From Acetoanaerobium noterae (GTDB lineage Bacteria > Bacillota > Clostridia > Peptostreptococcales > Filifactoraceae), in the NCBI RefSeq assembly GCF_900168025.1, contig NZ_FUYN01000008.1, positions 1-64,000 of the forward strand: 64,000 nucleotides of DNA. The letters run 5' to 3'. The notes below the pieces were generated by a model. That model made no database searches, was not told the DNA's origin, and was given only the letters and a program-made list of their open reading frames with translations. This document shows positions 56,348-64,000 of the stretch, one piece after another. Within the stretch, counting starts at the first letter, position 1, and each line of letters opens with the position of its first letter. The translations under genes and the position numbers were made by a program.

Positions 56348-57793
56348 TTAGTAAGCTTTTGCTAGATATACCATATGCTTAGCTGGCTTTCCGCAGAACT
56401 GACAAGTCTCTCCAAGATTTTCTTGAACGAAAGGAATACAACGAATTGTTACTCCTGTATCTTCTTTAATCTTAGCCTCACACTCTTCTTCTCCGCACCA
56501 CATTCCTTTTGCAAAACCTGGAGTTTCAATCATTTTTCTCTTGAACTCCTCATAATCCTTGAATGTAAATGTTTTACTGTCTCTATGAGCTCTAGCTCTT
56601 TCAAGCATATCAGTGTGCACTGTATCTAGAAGATTTTTCACTGTATCTCCTATATTGTCAAGGCTGTAAGAATCTTTAGAAAGTGTATCTCTTCTAGCTA
56701 TCATAGCTACATTATTTTCAATATCTCTAGGTCCTATTTCTAATCTTAGAGGTACACCCTTCATTTCATACTGGTTGAATTTCCAGCCTGGGCTGTAGTT
56801 AGTATCATCGTCTAAAGTAACTCTTATGCCTTTTGCTTCTAATTCTTTTTTGATTTCATAAGCTTTATCTAGTACCCCTTCTTTGTTTTGAGCTATAGGG
56901 ATAATAACAACTTGAGTAGGTGCTACTCTTGGAGGAAGTACTAAGCCTCTGTTGTCTCCATGAACCATTATGATTCCACCTATAAGTCTTGTAGAAGCCC
57001 CCCAAGAAGTGTGATGAGGATACTCAAGCTCACCTGTTCTTCCTTGGAAAGTGATATCAAAAGCTTTAGTGAAATGCTGTGCTAGATTGTGAGAAGTTCC
57101 TGACTGAAGTGCTTTTCCATCGTGCATCAAAGCTTCTATAGTGTAAGTAGCTGCAGCTCCAGCAAATCTTTCTCTATCTGATTTTCTTCCATCTACTACT
57201 GGAATAGCTAGTAAATCCTCAGCCATCTCTTTATATATAGCAAGCATTTGAAGTGTTTCAGCTTGCGCCTCTTCAGCTGTTTCATGAAGAGTATGTCCCT
57301 CTTGCCATAAAAACTCAGATGTTCTTAAAAATGGTCTAGTTGATTTTTCCCATCTTACAACTGAACACCACTGGTTGTATAGATAAGGAAGCTCTCTATA
57401 TGAAGTAAGCCATTTTGAATACATAGAACAAATTATAGTTTCAGATGTAGGTCTAACGCAAAGTCTTTCTGCTAGCTTTTCACTGCCTCCATGAGTTACC
57501 CATGCAACCTCTGGAGCAAAGCCCTCAACGTGCTCTTTTTCTTTATTAAGTAGACTTTCTGGTATTAGAAGAGGGAAATAACAGTTCTGATGTCCTGTTT
57601 CTTTAAATCTTCTATCCAAAAATGCCTGGATATTTTCCCAAATAGCATATCCATAGGGCTTGATTACCATAAAGCCTTTTACAGGTGAATAATCAACTAA
57701 GTCTGTTTTAGTGATTACATCAGTATACCACTGTGGAAAGTCTTCATCCATGTTGGTAATATCTTTTACAAATTCTTGGTCCTTTTTTGCCAT
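56348..57793 (-). CDS. proS: Prolyl-tRNA synthetase, archaeal/eukaryote-like type
   Basis: A 481-residue class II synthetase. Motif 2 region is [26 protein letters not shown] and motif 3 is [35 protein letters not shown]. It lacks the editing insertion of the bacterial type and ends with a C-terminal zinc-like domain ([29 protein letters not shown]), as in the archaeal form. A proline T-box precedes it. Confidence 0.96.
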
Positions 57794-57872
57794 TGATAAT
57801 CTTCCTCCTTAAAATAATAAGCATATCTATTTTAGATTGCTGATTTTTAATATTAATATGTTTTTATGAACT

Positions 57873-58100
57873 AAAAAAGCCATCATCTCTAAATATATAG
57901 AGACGATGGCTCGCGGTACCACTCTAATTAATGCATGCAATGAACTGCACACACTCACTCAACAGGATATAACGCTCCTACCGTTTAGTTTTTTGCTAAA
58001 TGCTCAAGGTCAGGTTCAAAATTAATATAGCTAAGAAGTCTTTCAGCCGGTGGACTTCACTCTCTAGTTAGCATCATAATTTTTACTAGCTCCTATCAAA
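57873..58100 (-). promoter_or_regulatory. T-box riboswitch of proS
   Basis: The T-box motif AGAGTGGTACCGCG (minus strand, 57925-57912) lies just before a terminator with stem GCCATCGTCTCTA/TAGAGATGATGGC (57910-57879) and a T6 run. Upstream, a stem I region has AGAGAGTGAAGTCC and GGCTGAAAGACTTC; GAACCTGACC (around 58018-58009) offers CCT (58014-58012) as a proline specifier. Uncharged tRNA-Pro should switch the gene on. It fills most of the 345-bp proS-mrnC gap. Confidence 0.9.
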
Positions 58101-58137
58101 GCAGTGTATAAAGTTATTTAATATCTTATTATACATT

Positions 58138-58548
58138 CTATTTACTTGTCAAGCAGTTATTTATTAATTCTATGCTTTTATCTATTATTTCTTCCATTCT
58201 ATCAGTTAAGCTGGAAAAATAAAGATACCCTAACAGCGCCTCAAATCCAGTAGCATATTTATATTCAGCTACATTTGCATTCTTAGGTGCGTTGCTAGCG
58301 TGGTTTCTGCCTCGCTTTACTACGCTCACCTCATCTTCACTTAGCTGCTCTTGCTTCATAAGTTCTAAAACCGCATAAGCCTGAGCTGAAGCCTTTACAT
58401 ATTTCACAGCTTCCTTGTGAAGCTCATTGACCTTCAGCGTAGGGCACTTTCTTATAACATGAGATCTTACCCTATCTTCGTAAGCTGCATCGCCCATAAA
58501 AGCTAAAGATAAAATTCCTACTTTATTTACTAATTTATTTTCTTCCAC
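58138..58548 (-). CDS. mrnC: Mini-ribonuclease III
   Basis: A 136-residue RNase III catalytic domain without a dsRNA-binding domain. Signature LAFMGDAAYEDRVRSHVI holds the conserved acidic residues, and EYKYATGFEALLGYLYFS the second site. It matures 23S rRNA in Bacillus. The start overlaps cysS by 19 nt. Confidence 0.94.
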   Translation of the reverse strand: MEENKLVNKVGILSLAFMGDAAYEDRVRSHVIRKCPTLKVNELHKEAVKYVKASAQAYAVLELMKQEQLSEDEVSVVKRGRNHASNAPKNANVAEYKYATGFEALLGYLYFSSLTDRMEEIIDKSIELINNCLTSK

Positions 58549-59930
58549 TTTGTGCCCTGCCTTGTATCTTCTATTTCTATGCCCATAGATTTTAGCTCAT
58601 CTCTTATAGCATCTGCCAGTGCAAAATCTTTGTTTTTCTTAGCCTCTACTCTATCCTTAATTAGCTTTTCAATCTGTTCATTGTCATTTGAATCTGTATC
58701 TTCAGCTTTTATAATATTTAGTACACCCGTAAGCTCATTAAATAAACTAAGATTTTTTTCAGCCCACTCAAGTGAAGAATTCTCAGTTACATTTGTATTT
58801 GAAAATCTTGCCAGTTCAAAAATTATACTTATGGCATCAGCAGTATTTATATCGTCATCCATAGCTTCAATAAATCTGTCTCTGTGATTTTCAAGCGCAC
58901 TCACAAGCTCAAGCTCAGATTCGTTCATCTGCCCCTTCGCATGCGATATAGTAAATACAAGTCTTTCCTTTGAATTTGCAAGTCTTTCCATTCCAGCCTT
59001 CGCTTGAAGTATCAGTTCCTTGCTAAAATTCACTGGGTTTCTATAATGAGCTGATAATAAGAAAAATCTTATAACCTGTCCTGAAAACTCAGAAAGAATA
59101 TCTCTTACAGTAAAGAAATTTCCAAGTGACTTGCTCATTTTTTGATTATCTACATTTATATATCCATTATGCATCCAATATCTAGCAAACTGCTTGCCAG
59201 ACCTAGCTTCACTTTGAGCTATTTCATTTTCATGGTGTGGGAAAATAAGATCCTGTCCACCTGCATGAATATCAATTGTATCTCCAAGGTATCTCGCACT
59301 CATTACTGAGCACTCAATATGCCATCCTGGTCTGCCTTCTCCCCAAGGAGATTGCCAGCCTATTTCGCCCTCTTTTTTAGCCTTCCAAAGAGCAAAATCT
59401 ATAGGATGCTTCTTTTCATCATTTACATCAATTCTAGCTCCTAAGTTAAGCTCCTCTAAATTCTGTTTAGATAGCTTTCCATACTCTTTATATGCTTGAC
59501 TGTTAAAATACACATCTCCATTTAATTCATACGCAAAGCCTTTAGAAATCAAATCTTCTATAAAGGTTATTATGTTTTCAATGTTTTCTGTTACTCTTGG
59601 ATGAACTGTTGCTCTTTTTATACCTAGAGCATCTGCATCTTTAAAATATTCTGCGATGTATTTTTCAGCCACTTCAATTGGCGATATTCCTTCTTCATTC
59701 GCTCTTTTGATGATCTTGTCATCTACATCAGTAAAGTTTTGCACATAAGTTACTTCGTAGCCTCTATACTCCATATAATTTCTAAATGCATCAAAAATCA
59801 TAAATGGTCTTGCATTTCCTATATGGAAGAAGTTATACACTGTAGGTCCGCATACATACATCTTAATCTTGTTTTCTTCTAAAGGGATAAATGTTTCCTT
59901 TTGTCTAGTAAGTGTATTGTAAATCTTCAA
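58530..59930 (-). CDS. cysS: Cysteinyl-tRNA synthetase (TTG start)
   Basis: A 466-residue class I synthetase. HIGH is present as FFHIGNARPF and KMSKS as KMSKSLGNFF. Zinc ligands come from MYVCGPTVYN, HIECSVMSARYLG and HHENEIAQSE. The start is TTG at 59930, read as MKIYNTLTRQKETF, with GGGGAGGG upstream; a longer frame from 59951 spans that site. Gene order cysE-cysS-mrnC is common in Firmicutes. Confidence 0.96.
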   Translation of the reverse strand: MKIYNTLTRQKETFIPLEENKIKMYVCGPTVYNFFHIGNARPFMIFDAFRNYMEYRGYEVTYVQNFTDVDDKIIKRANEEGISPIEVAEKYIAEYFKDADALGIKRATVHPRVTENIENIITFIEDLISKGFAYELNGDVYFNSQAYKEYGKLSKQNLEELNLGARIDVNDEKKHPIDFALWKAKKEGEIGWQSPWGEGRPGWHIECSVMSARYLGDTIDIHAGGQDLIFPHHENEIAQSEARSGKQFARYWMHNGYINVDNQKMSKSLGNFFTVRDILSEFSGQVIRFFLLSAHYRNPVNFSKELILQAKAGMERLANSKERLVFTISHAKGQMNESELELVSALENHRDRFIEAMDDDINTADAISIIFELARFSNTNVTENSSLEWAEKNLSLFNELTGVLNIIKAEDTDSNDNEQIEKLIKDRVEAKKNKDFALADAIRDELKSMGIEIEDTRQGTKWKKIN

Positions 59931-59954
59931 AATGTTCCCTCCCCAAATCAAAAT

Positions 59955-60530
59955 TTAGTGCTCGACCTTTTCTCCATTGAGCCTAACTACCTTCGCTGGG
60001 ATTCCAACTGCTGTAGCATTCTTAGGTATATCATGCAGTACTACTGCATTGGCTCCTATTTTCGAGTTTTCACCTATCACTATAGGTCCAAGCACCTTTA
60101 CTCCTGCTGATATTATAACATTATTTTCTACGGTTGGATGTCTTTTTCCTTTATCTTTTCCAGTTCCCCCGAGTGTAACCTGATGGAAAAGCATTACATC
60201 ATCACCTATTTCAGCAGTTTCGCCTATAACTATGCCCATACCATGGTCTATAAAAAACCTTCTTCCTATCTGAGCCCCTGGATGAATCTCAATTCCAGTT
60301 AAAAATCTGCTGATTTGAGATATGAGTCTAGCTGTAAAAAAATGCTTTCTATTATATAGGCTGTGAGCAACTCTGTGAAACATAATCGCATGAATGCCAG
60401 GGGTGTTAACTAAGATATTAATTGCACCTTTTGCAGCAGGATCTTTTTCTCTAGCTACTTCTATAGTCTCTTTAATTTTTTCCATAAAGGTTAATTTTTG
60501 TTTTTCTCTCAAGCTTAACACCTCTCGCAT
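59955..60530 (-). CDS. cysE: Serine O-acetyltransferase
   Basis: A 191-residue enzyme making O-acetylserine. The left-handed beta-helix hexapeptides are seen in [59 protein letters not shown], with the catalytic histidines in this block. It is coded 51 bp after cysK and supplies its substrate. Confidence 0.95.
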   Translation of the reverse strand: MREVLSLREKQKLTFMEKIKETIEVAREKDPAAKGAINILVNTPGIHAIMFHRVAHSLYNRKHFFTARLISQISRFLTGIEIHPGAQIGRRFFIDHGMGIVIGETAEIGDDVMLFHQVTLGGTGKDKGKRHPTVENNVIISAGVKVLGPIVIGENSKIGANAVVLHDIPKNATAVGIPAKVVRLNGEKVEH

Positions 60531-60581
60531 AAATACTCTCCTATTTTATCTTCGGCCTATAAATTAGCCTACTAGATTTAT

Positions 60582-61496
60582 TTATTCATCTCCATATAAA
60601 GCTGTGCTTAGATATCTTTCTCCGTTATCAGGAGCAACAAACAGCACTTTTTTCCCTTTTCCAAGACGTTTAGCTGTTCTAATCGCAGCCTCTAATGCTG
60701 CTCCTCCTGAAATTCCAAGGAGGATTCCTTCTTTTGAAGCCATAAGTCTAGATGCATCAAAAGCTTCCTGCGTTTGAATTTGTTCTATCTTGCTTATATA
60801 CTCAGTATCTAAAATACTAGGTACAAATCCTGCACCTATCCCTTGAAGCTTATGAGGCCCTGGAGCATTTCCAGATAAAACTGCTGATTCCACTGGCTCT
60901 ACAGCAACAATTTCTGCATTTATAGAGCTTTCTTTAAGTGCTTTAGCTACTCCAGTAAGTGTTCCTCCTGTTCCTACTCCTACAACTAGAGCATCTAAAT
61001 CAGGTAGGTCACTGATTATTTCCTTAGCTGTGTTTTTATAGTGAGCATCTACGTTATAGCTATTGTCAAACTGTCTTAGGATTACATAGCCATCTTCTTG
61101 TGCCATCTCTTCAGCTTTTGCTATAGCACCTTTCATGCCTTTAGCTCCTTCAGTTAAAACCAGCTCAGCGCCATAGGCTTTTAAGATTTTTCTTCTTTCT
61201 ATACTCATAGTCTCTGGCATACATAAAATTACTTTGTAGCCCTTTGCTGCGCCTACCATCGCTATTCCTATTCCAGTATTTCCACTTGTTGGCTCTACAA
61301 TAATATCTCCAAGCTTAAGCTTACCCTCTTTTTCCATGTTTTCTATCATATTTAATGCAGCTCTATCTTTTACTGAACCTCCTGGATTAAAAAATTCCAG
61401 CTTTACATAAAGCTCTGCCATATTCTCATCTGTTAAATTTGCAAGCTTAACTATTGGGGTTTTTCCTATTGTCTGCATGATATTTTCATAAATCAT
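60582..61496 (-). CDS. cysK: Cysteine synthase A
   Basis: A 304-residue PLP enzyme converting O-acetylserine and sulfide to cysteine. The PLP lysine is K43 in [28 protein letters not shown] binds the phosphate/substrate and [15 protein letters not shown] is the glycine loop. AGGAGG sits seven bases before the ATG at 61496; a longer in-frame start is rejected. Confidence 0.96.
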   Translation of the reverse strand: MIYENIMQTIGKTPIVKLANLTDENMAELYVKLEFFNPGGSVKDRAALNMIENMEKEGKLKLGDIIVEPTSGNTGIGIAMVGAAKGYKVILCMPETMSIERRKILKAYGAELVLTEGAKGMKGAIAKAEEMAQEDGYVILRQFDNSYNVDAHYKNTAKEIISDLPDLDALVVGVGTGGTLTGVAKALKESSINAEIVAVEPVESAVLSGNAPGPHKLQGIGAGFVPSILDTEYISKIEQIQTQEAFDASRLMASKEGILLGISGGAALEAAIRTAKRLGKGKKVLFVAPDNGERYLSTALYGDE

Positions 61497-61645
61497 AATT
61501 TTTCCTCCTGAGATAATTTTTTCACTTATACATGTAATTATAAAATACAGCAAATATACTAAAATGCTATATTTATAGCTTAAGACATGTGTTCATACCT
61601 TTTATTTTATACCCAAATTTAGATAACATTATTTCTATAAAAAGA

Positions 61646-61679
61646 AAATCATAGTATTCCAGTAGGATTACTATGATTT
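61646..61679 (-). terminator. Terminator after the nucleoid-associated protein gene
   Basis: AAATCATAGTA (61646-61656) pairs with TACTATGATTT (61669-61679), followed on the minus strand by TCTTTTTATAG. Confidence 0.65.
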
Positions 61680-61722
61680 AAATAATATATTATTTGGTAT
61701 GATTTTGTCAATCTAATCTTTA

Positions 61723-62739
61723 CTAACTTTGTATATTCCCTATATTTTTAATCACTAGAGAAACAGTCCCGTCTCCATTTGCTACAAATTCAAGCTTTGA
61801 AGGGTCTCCATAGTAATTTACTGGAATCTTCACTTCTATTCCACTTTCAGTTATTATCTTTTGAATTTCAAATTTTCTCTTAAGTGCAGTTTCAGAAACT
61901 TCTATTTGCTCATTTTCGATGCCTGCCTTACTAAGAGCTTCTTTATATATGGCTTTGATTTCATCTGTTTCTTCAAAAGCTGTTTCTAATGCTTTTTCTA
62001 CACTTAAAATTCCATCTTCAACTACAGCATCAACAACAGCCTTTTTAATCTTAGCTTTTTTCTCCAAGTCATCTCCAATATACTTATTCTCTATATTCTT
62101 TGTGACTTTACTGAAGATATCTAGCTTTTCTTTTTCAGAGAAATTGCTTTTGCACTTTAAGAAATGTTCTTTTAAATAGAACTCTTTTTCTCCATTTATT
62201 TCATATTTCTTATCTAATAATGCTATATCCATATGCATAAGATGAACTATAAAGCCTTCATCAGCCTTATGTCTATTGCTTGCAAAAAGCGAAGCGTCTT
62301 TTATTATGCTTATGCTCTGGCCGTCTCTTATTGCTTCTATTTTTCTTGTAAGCATGGTTTTGTAATTGTACTTCATACCAGCTAGATAGTAGGCTTCATC
62401 CATCTGAAAAAGCGCAAATACCATATCTCCTGAGCTTATATCTGGATTATCTTTTATAAGTTTAAATAACTCATAAGATAAATCCTTAGTGGCATCCATA
62501 AATAAGTTCATATCGCCAGAAAGTGCTTCAAATATACGTTTTGGTGAGCTATCCTCTACAAAATTGCTCCACTGCATATTTTTAGAATCTAGTATACTGC
62601 CTAGTGCATGCTCTATAAAACCTATAGTCGTACTATCATCAGCATCTACTTCAAAAGAAGAACAAATGGGAGTTTCAAAATTTGCATCTAGCACGTGGAT
62701 TACTGCTTTTATTAGCTCTATTTTTCCAAGTTCAAACAT
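61723..62739 (-). CDS. Nucleoid-associated protein (NdpA/YejK-like)
   Basis: A 338-residue protein that fits the 37-kDa nucleoid-associated family. Supporting parts are an N-terminal strand-helix ELIKAVIHVLDANFE, DMVFALFQMDEAYYLAGMKYNYKTMLT in the middle, and a C-terminal domain with IVKIPVNYYGDPSKLEFVANGDGTVSLVIKNI-like sequence. Role beyond nucleoid association in E. coli is poorly known. The ATG overlaps the gltX stop by one base. Confidence 0.72.
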   Translation of the reverse strand: MFELGKIELIKAVIHVLDANFETPICSSFEVDADDSTTIGFIEHALGSILDSKNMQWSNFVEDSSPKRIFEALSGDMNLFMDATKDLSYELFKLIKDNPDISSGDMVFALFQMDEAYYLAGMKYNYKTMLTRKIEAIRDGQSISIIKDASLFASNRHKADEGFIVHLMHMDIALLDKKYEINGEKEFYLKEHFLKCKSNFSEKEKLDIFSKVTKNIENKYIGDDLEKKAKIKKAVVDAVVEDGILSVEKALETAFEETDEIKAIYKEALSKAGIENEQIEVSETALKRKFEIQKIITESGIEVKIPVNYYGDPSKLEFVANGDGTVSLVIKNIGNIQS

Positions 62740-64000
62740 TATAACCCCCGAATGTGAGCCTTAGCTTGCTCTATACGAGAAAGTGCTTTCTCCTTGCCAA
62801 GTAAGCTAAGTACCATAGGGATGTCTGGTCCATGATTTTGTCCAGTGATTATAACCCTTGTTCCCATAAATAGGTTCTTGCCTTTTATACCTTTTTCCTT
62901 TTGAATTTCCTTAAACATAGCTGAAACAAAATCTGGTGTTATCGTATCAGCTGCTGTTATTTTTGCTTCAAGCTCATCAGCTAGCTCCATCATATGCTCT
63001 AGCTTCATAAATTCTCTAGCCTCATCTTCAAGCTCTGGCATAGCAGAATTCAAAAAGCTTTTAATTTCTTCTGGAAACTGTGCAAGGTAATCAAGTCTAT
63101 CTTTTACAGTATCCATAGCAAGTAAAAGCCACTCATTATTAGCTTTAACTTCCTGCTCACTCATCAGCTTTTCTTTTATTACAAATTTCGAAGCCAAATC
63201 AACTAGTCTTTGAGTGTCAGCTTCTTTGATATAATGGCTATTAACCCAGTTCAGTTTAGCTGTGTCAAATACTCCTCCGCTTTTAGATACTCTTTCTAGT
63301 GAAAAAGCTTCTATAAGCTCTGGCATAGAGAATATTTCTTTGTTATCTTCAGGAGACCAGCCCACAAGAGCTATATAGTTTACTAGAGCTTCTGGAAGAT
63401 AGCCTTTATTTCTAAAATCCTCTACAGCTACATCGCCTTGTCTTTTAGATAGCTTCTTTCTATCTGCATTTAGAATATTTGGAAGATGTACAAAAGTAGG
63501 CGCCTTCCATCCGAACATCTGATATAAAAGTACGTGTTTTGGTGTAGATGTAAGCCACTCTTCCCCTCTTATAACGTGAGTGATATCCATCATATGGTCA
63601 TCCACAACTACTGCAAAATGATAAGTTGGAAATCCATCAGCCTTTATCAGAACTTGGTCATCCATATCAGAGGTATGAATAGAAACCTTTCCTCTTACTA
63701 TGTCATTAAATGTAATACTTTTATTTTCAGGAAGCTTCATACGAATTACATAATCTTCTCCCTTGTCAAGCTTATCTTGGATTTCCTCTTGAGATAGCTC
63801 TCTACAATGTCCATCGTACTTAGGGTCTAGACCTTCATTTTTTTGCTGCTCTCTGATACGGTCAAGTCTACTTCTGCTACAGAAACAGTAATAAGCATCT
63901 CCCTTATCGATCAATGTCTTAATGTGCTCCTTATATATGTCTAGGCGCTCTGACTGAATATATGGCCCACAGTCTCCATTTTGAACTACTTTATTGTCAT
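62739..64000 (-). CDS. gltX: Glutamyl-tRNA synthetase, N-terminus outside the window
   Basis: The open frame runs off the right edge, so 420 C-terminal residues are visible. They begin at [38 protein letters not shown], part of the Rossmann domain; the HIGH motif is lost. The KMSKS equivalent is [14 protein letters not shown]. Cysteines in YCFCSRSRL and YDGHCREL may bind zinc. The helical anticodon-binding domain ends at [17 protein letters not shown] at 63914 is internal, not the start. Confidence 0.95.
   Translation of the reverse strand, partial: DNKVVQNGDCGPYIQSERLDIYKEHIKTLIDKGDAYYCFCSRSRLDRIREQQKNEGLDPKYDGHCRELSQEEIQDKLDKGEDYVIRMKLPENKSITFNDIVRGKVSIHTSDMDDQVLIKADGFPTYHFAVVVDDHMMDITHVIRGEEWLTSTPKHVLLYQMFGWKAPTFVHLPNILNADRKKLSKRQGDVAVEDFRNKGYLPEALVNYIALVGWSPEDNKEIFSMPELIEAFSLERVSKSGGVFDTAKLNWVNSHYIKEADTQRLVDLASKFVIKEKLMSEQEVKANNEWLLLAMDTVKDRLDYLAQFPEEIKSFLNSAMPELEDEAREFMKLEHMMELADELEAKITAADTITPDFVSAMFKEIQKEKGIKGKNLFMGTRVIITGQNHGPDIPMVLSLLGKEKALSRIEQAKAHIRGL

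Noticed and set aside
61500-61720. T-box or SAM riboswitch upstream of cysK
   Set aside because: No TGGTACC-like motif or SAM core was found; only the terminator at 61646-61679 and a TATAAT near 61537-61542.
63914-63914. Start codon of gltX at 63914
   Set aside because: The frame stays open to the window edge with conserved GluRS sequence ([12 protein letters not shown]) upstream, so the gene is truncated by the window only.

Overview
The window looks like chromosome of a low-GC, strictly anaerobic Firmicute that ferments amino acids. The best guess is Peptostreptococcaceae, close to Acetoanaerobium (Clostridium) sticklandii. The reasons are the low GC, strong AGGAGG ribosome binding sites, Firmicute gene order around sigH and the ribosomal operons, an archaeal-type ProRS, and a complete selenocysteine-dependent D-proline reductase cluster. 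The genus is inference. Nearly all genes lie on the minus strand. The exceptions are two small plus-strand islands, a tracrRNA and a possible CRISPR repeat.

Layout from left to right. (1) 1-6155: a type II-A CRISPR-Cas locus (csn2, cas2, cas1, cas9), a predicted divergent tracrRNA, and a degenerate repeat at the left edge. (2) 6.2-11.6 kb: accessory genes, namely a nitroreductase-like protein, an SPFH membrane protein with a ribbon-helix-helix regulator, a DUF523 protein, a plus-strand pair of secreted/S-layer proteins and a RelE-type toxin-antitoxin pair. (3) 11.7-33.1 kb: rpsJ to rplQ, broken by a plus-strand YARHG protein and a 31-residue membrane microprotein, then ecfA1-ecfA2-ecfT-truA-rplM-rpsI. 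(4) 33.3-38 kb: a branched-chain amino acid ABC transporter. (5) 38-42.6 kb: tRNA-Thr, tuf, sigH, rae1, rlmB, thyX. (6) 42.8-47 kb: a DMT permease, a chemoreceptor and a TauE/SafE permease. (7) 47-58.1 kb: proline metabolism, with prdC-prdA-(86 aa)-prdB-prdD-prdE-prdF, prdR, prdX and a T-box-controlled proS. (8) 58.1-64 kb: mrnC, cysS, cysE, cysK, a nucleoid-associated protein and gltX, which runs off the right edge.

The most informative region is the proline cluster. PrdF makes D-proline, PrdA/PrdB reduce it to 5-aminovalerate, and the selenoprotein PrdC is thought to feed electrons. Both prdB and prdC contain an in-frame UGA read as selenocysteine. PrdR, a sigma-54 activator with CBS and PAS sensors, probably drives the operon from a perfect TGGCAC-N5-TTGC promoter through three TGTCA-N6-TGACA palindromes. 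PrdD and PrdE look like a PrdA paralogue split at the pyruvoyl cleavage point. proS is controlled by a T-box that appears to read a proline codon, and PrdX is a tRNA-Pro editing enzyme, so proline use in catabolism and translation is encoded together.

Several DNA-level signals are not explained by the genes themselves: palindromes inside promoter spacers (SPFH/RHH operon, antitoxin, livJ), a self-complementary hairpin beside the rpsJ ribosome binding site, an orphan terminator, and a liv operon where the rpmG-rpoBC-str block would normally lie.
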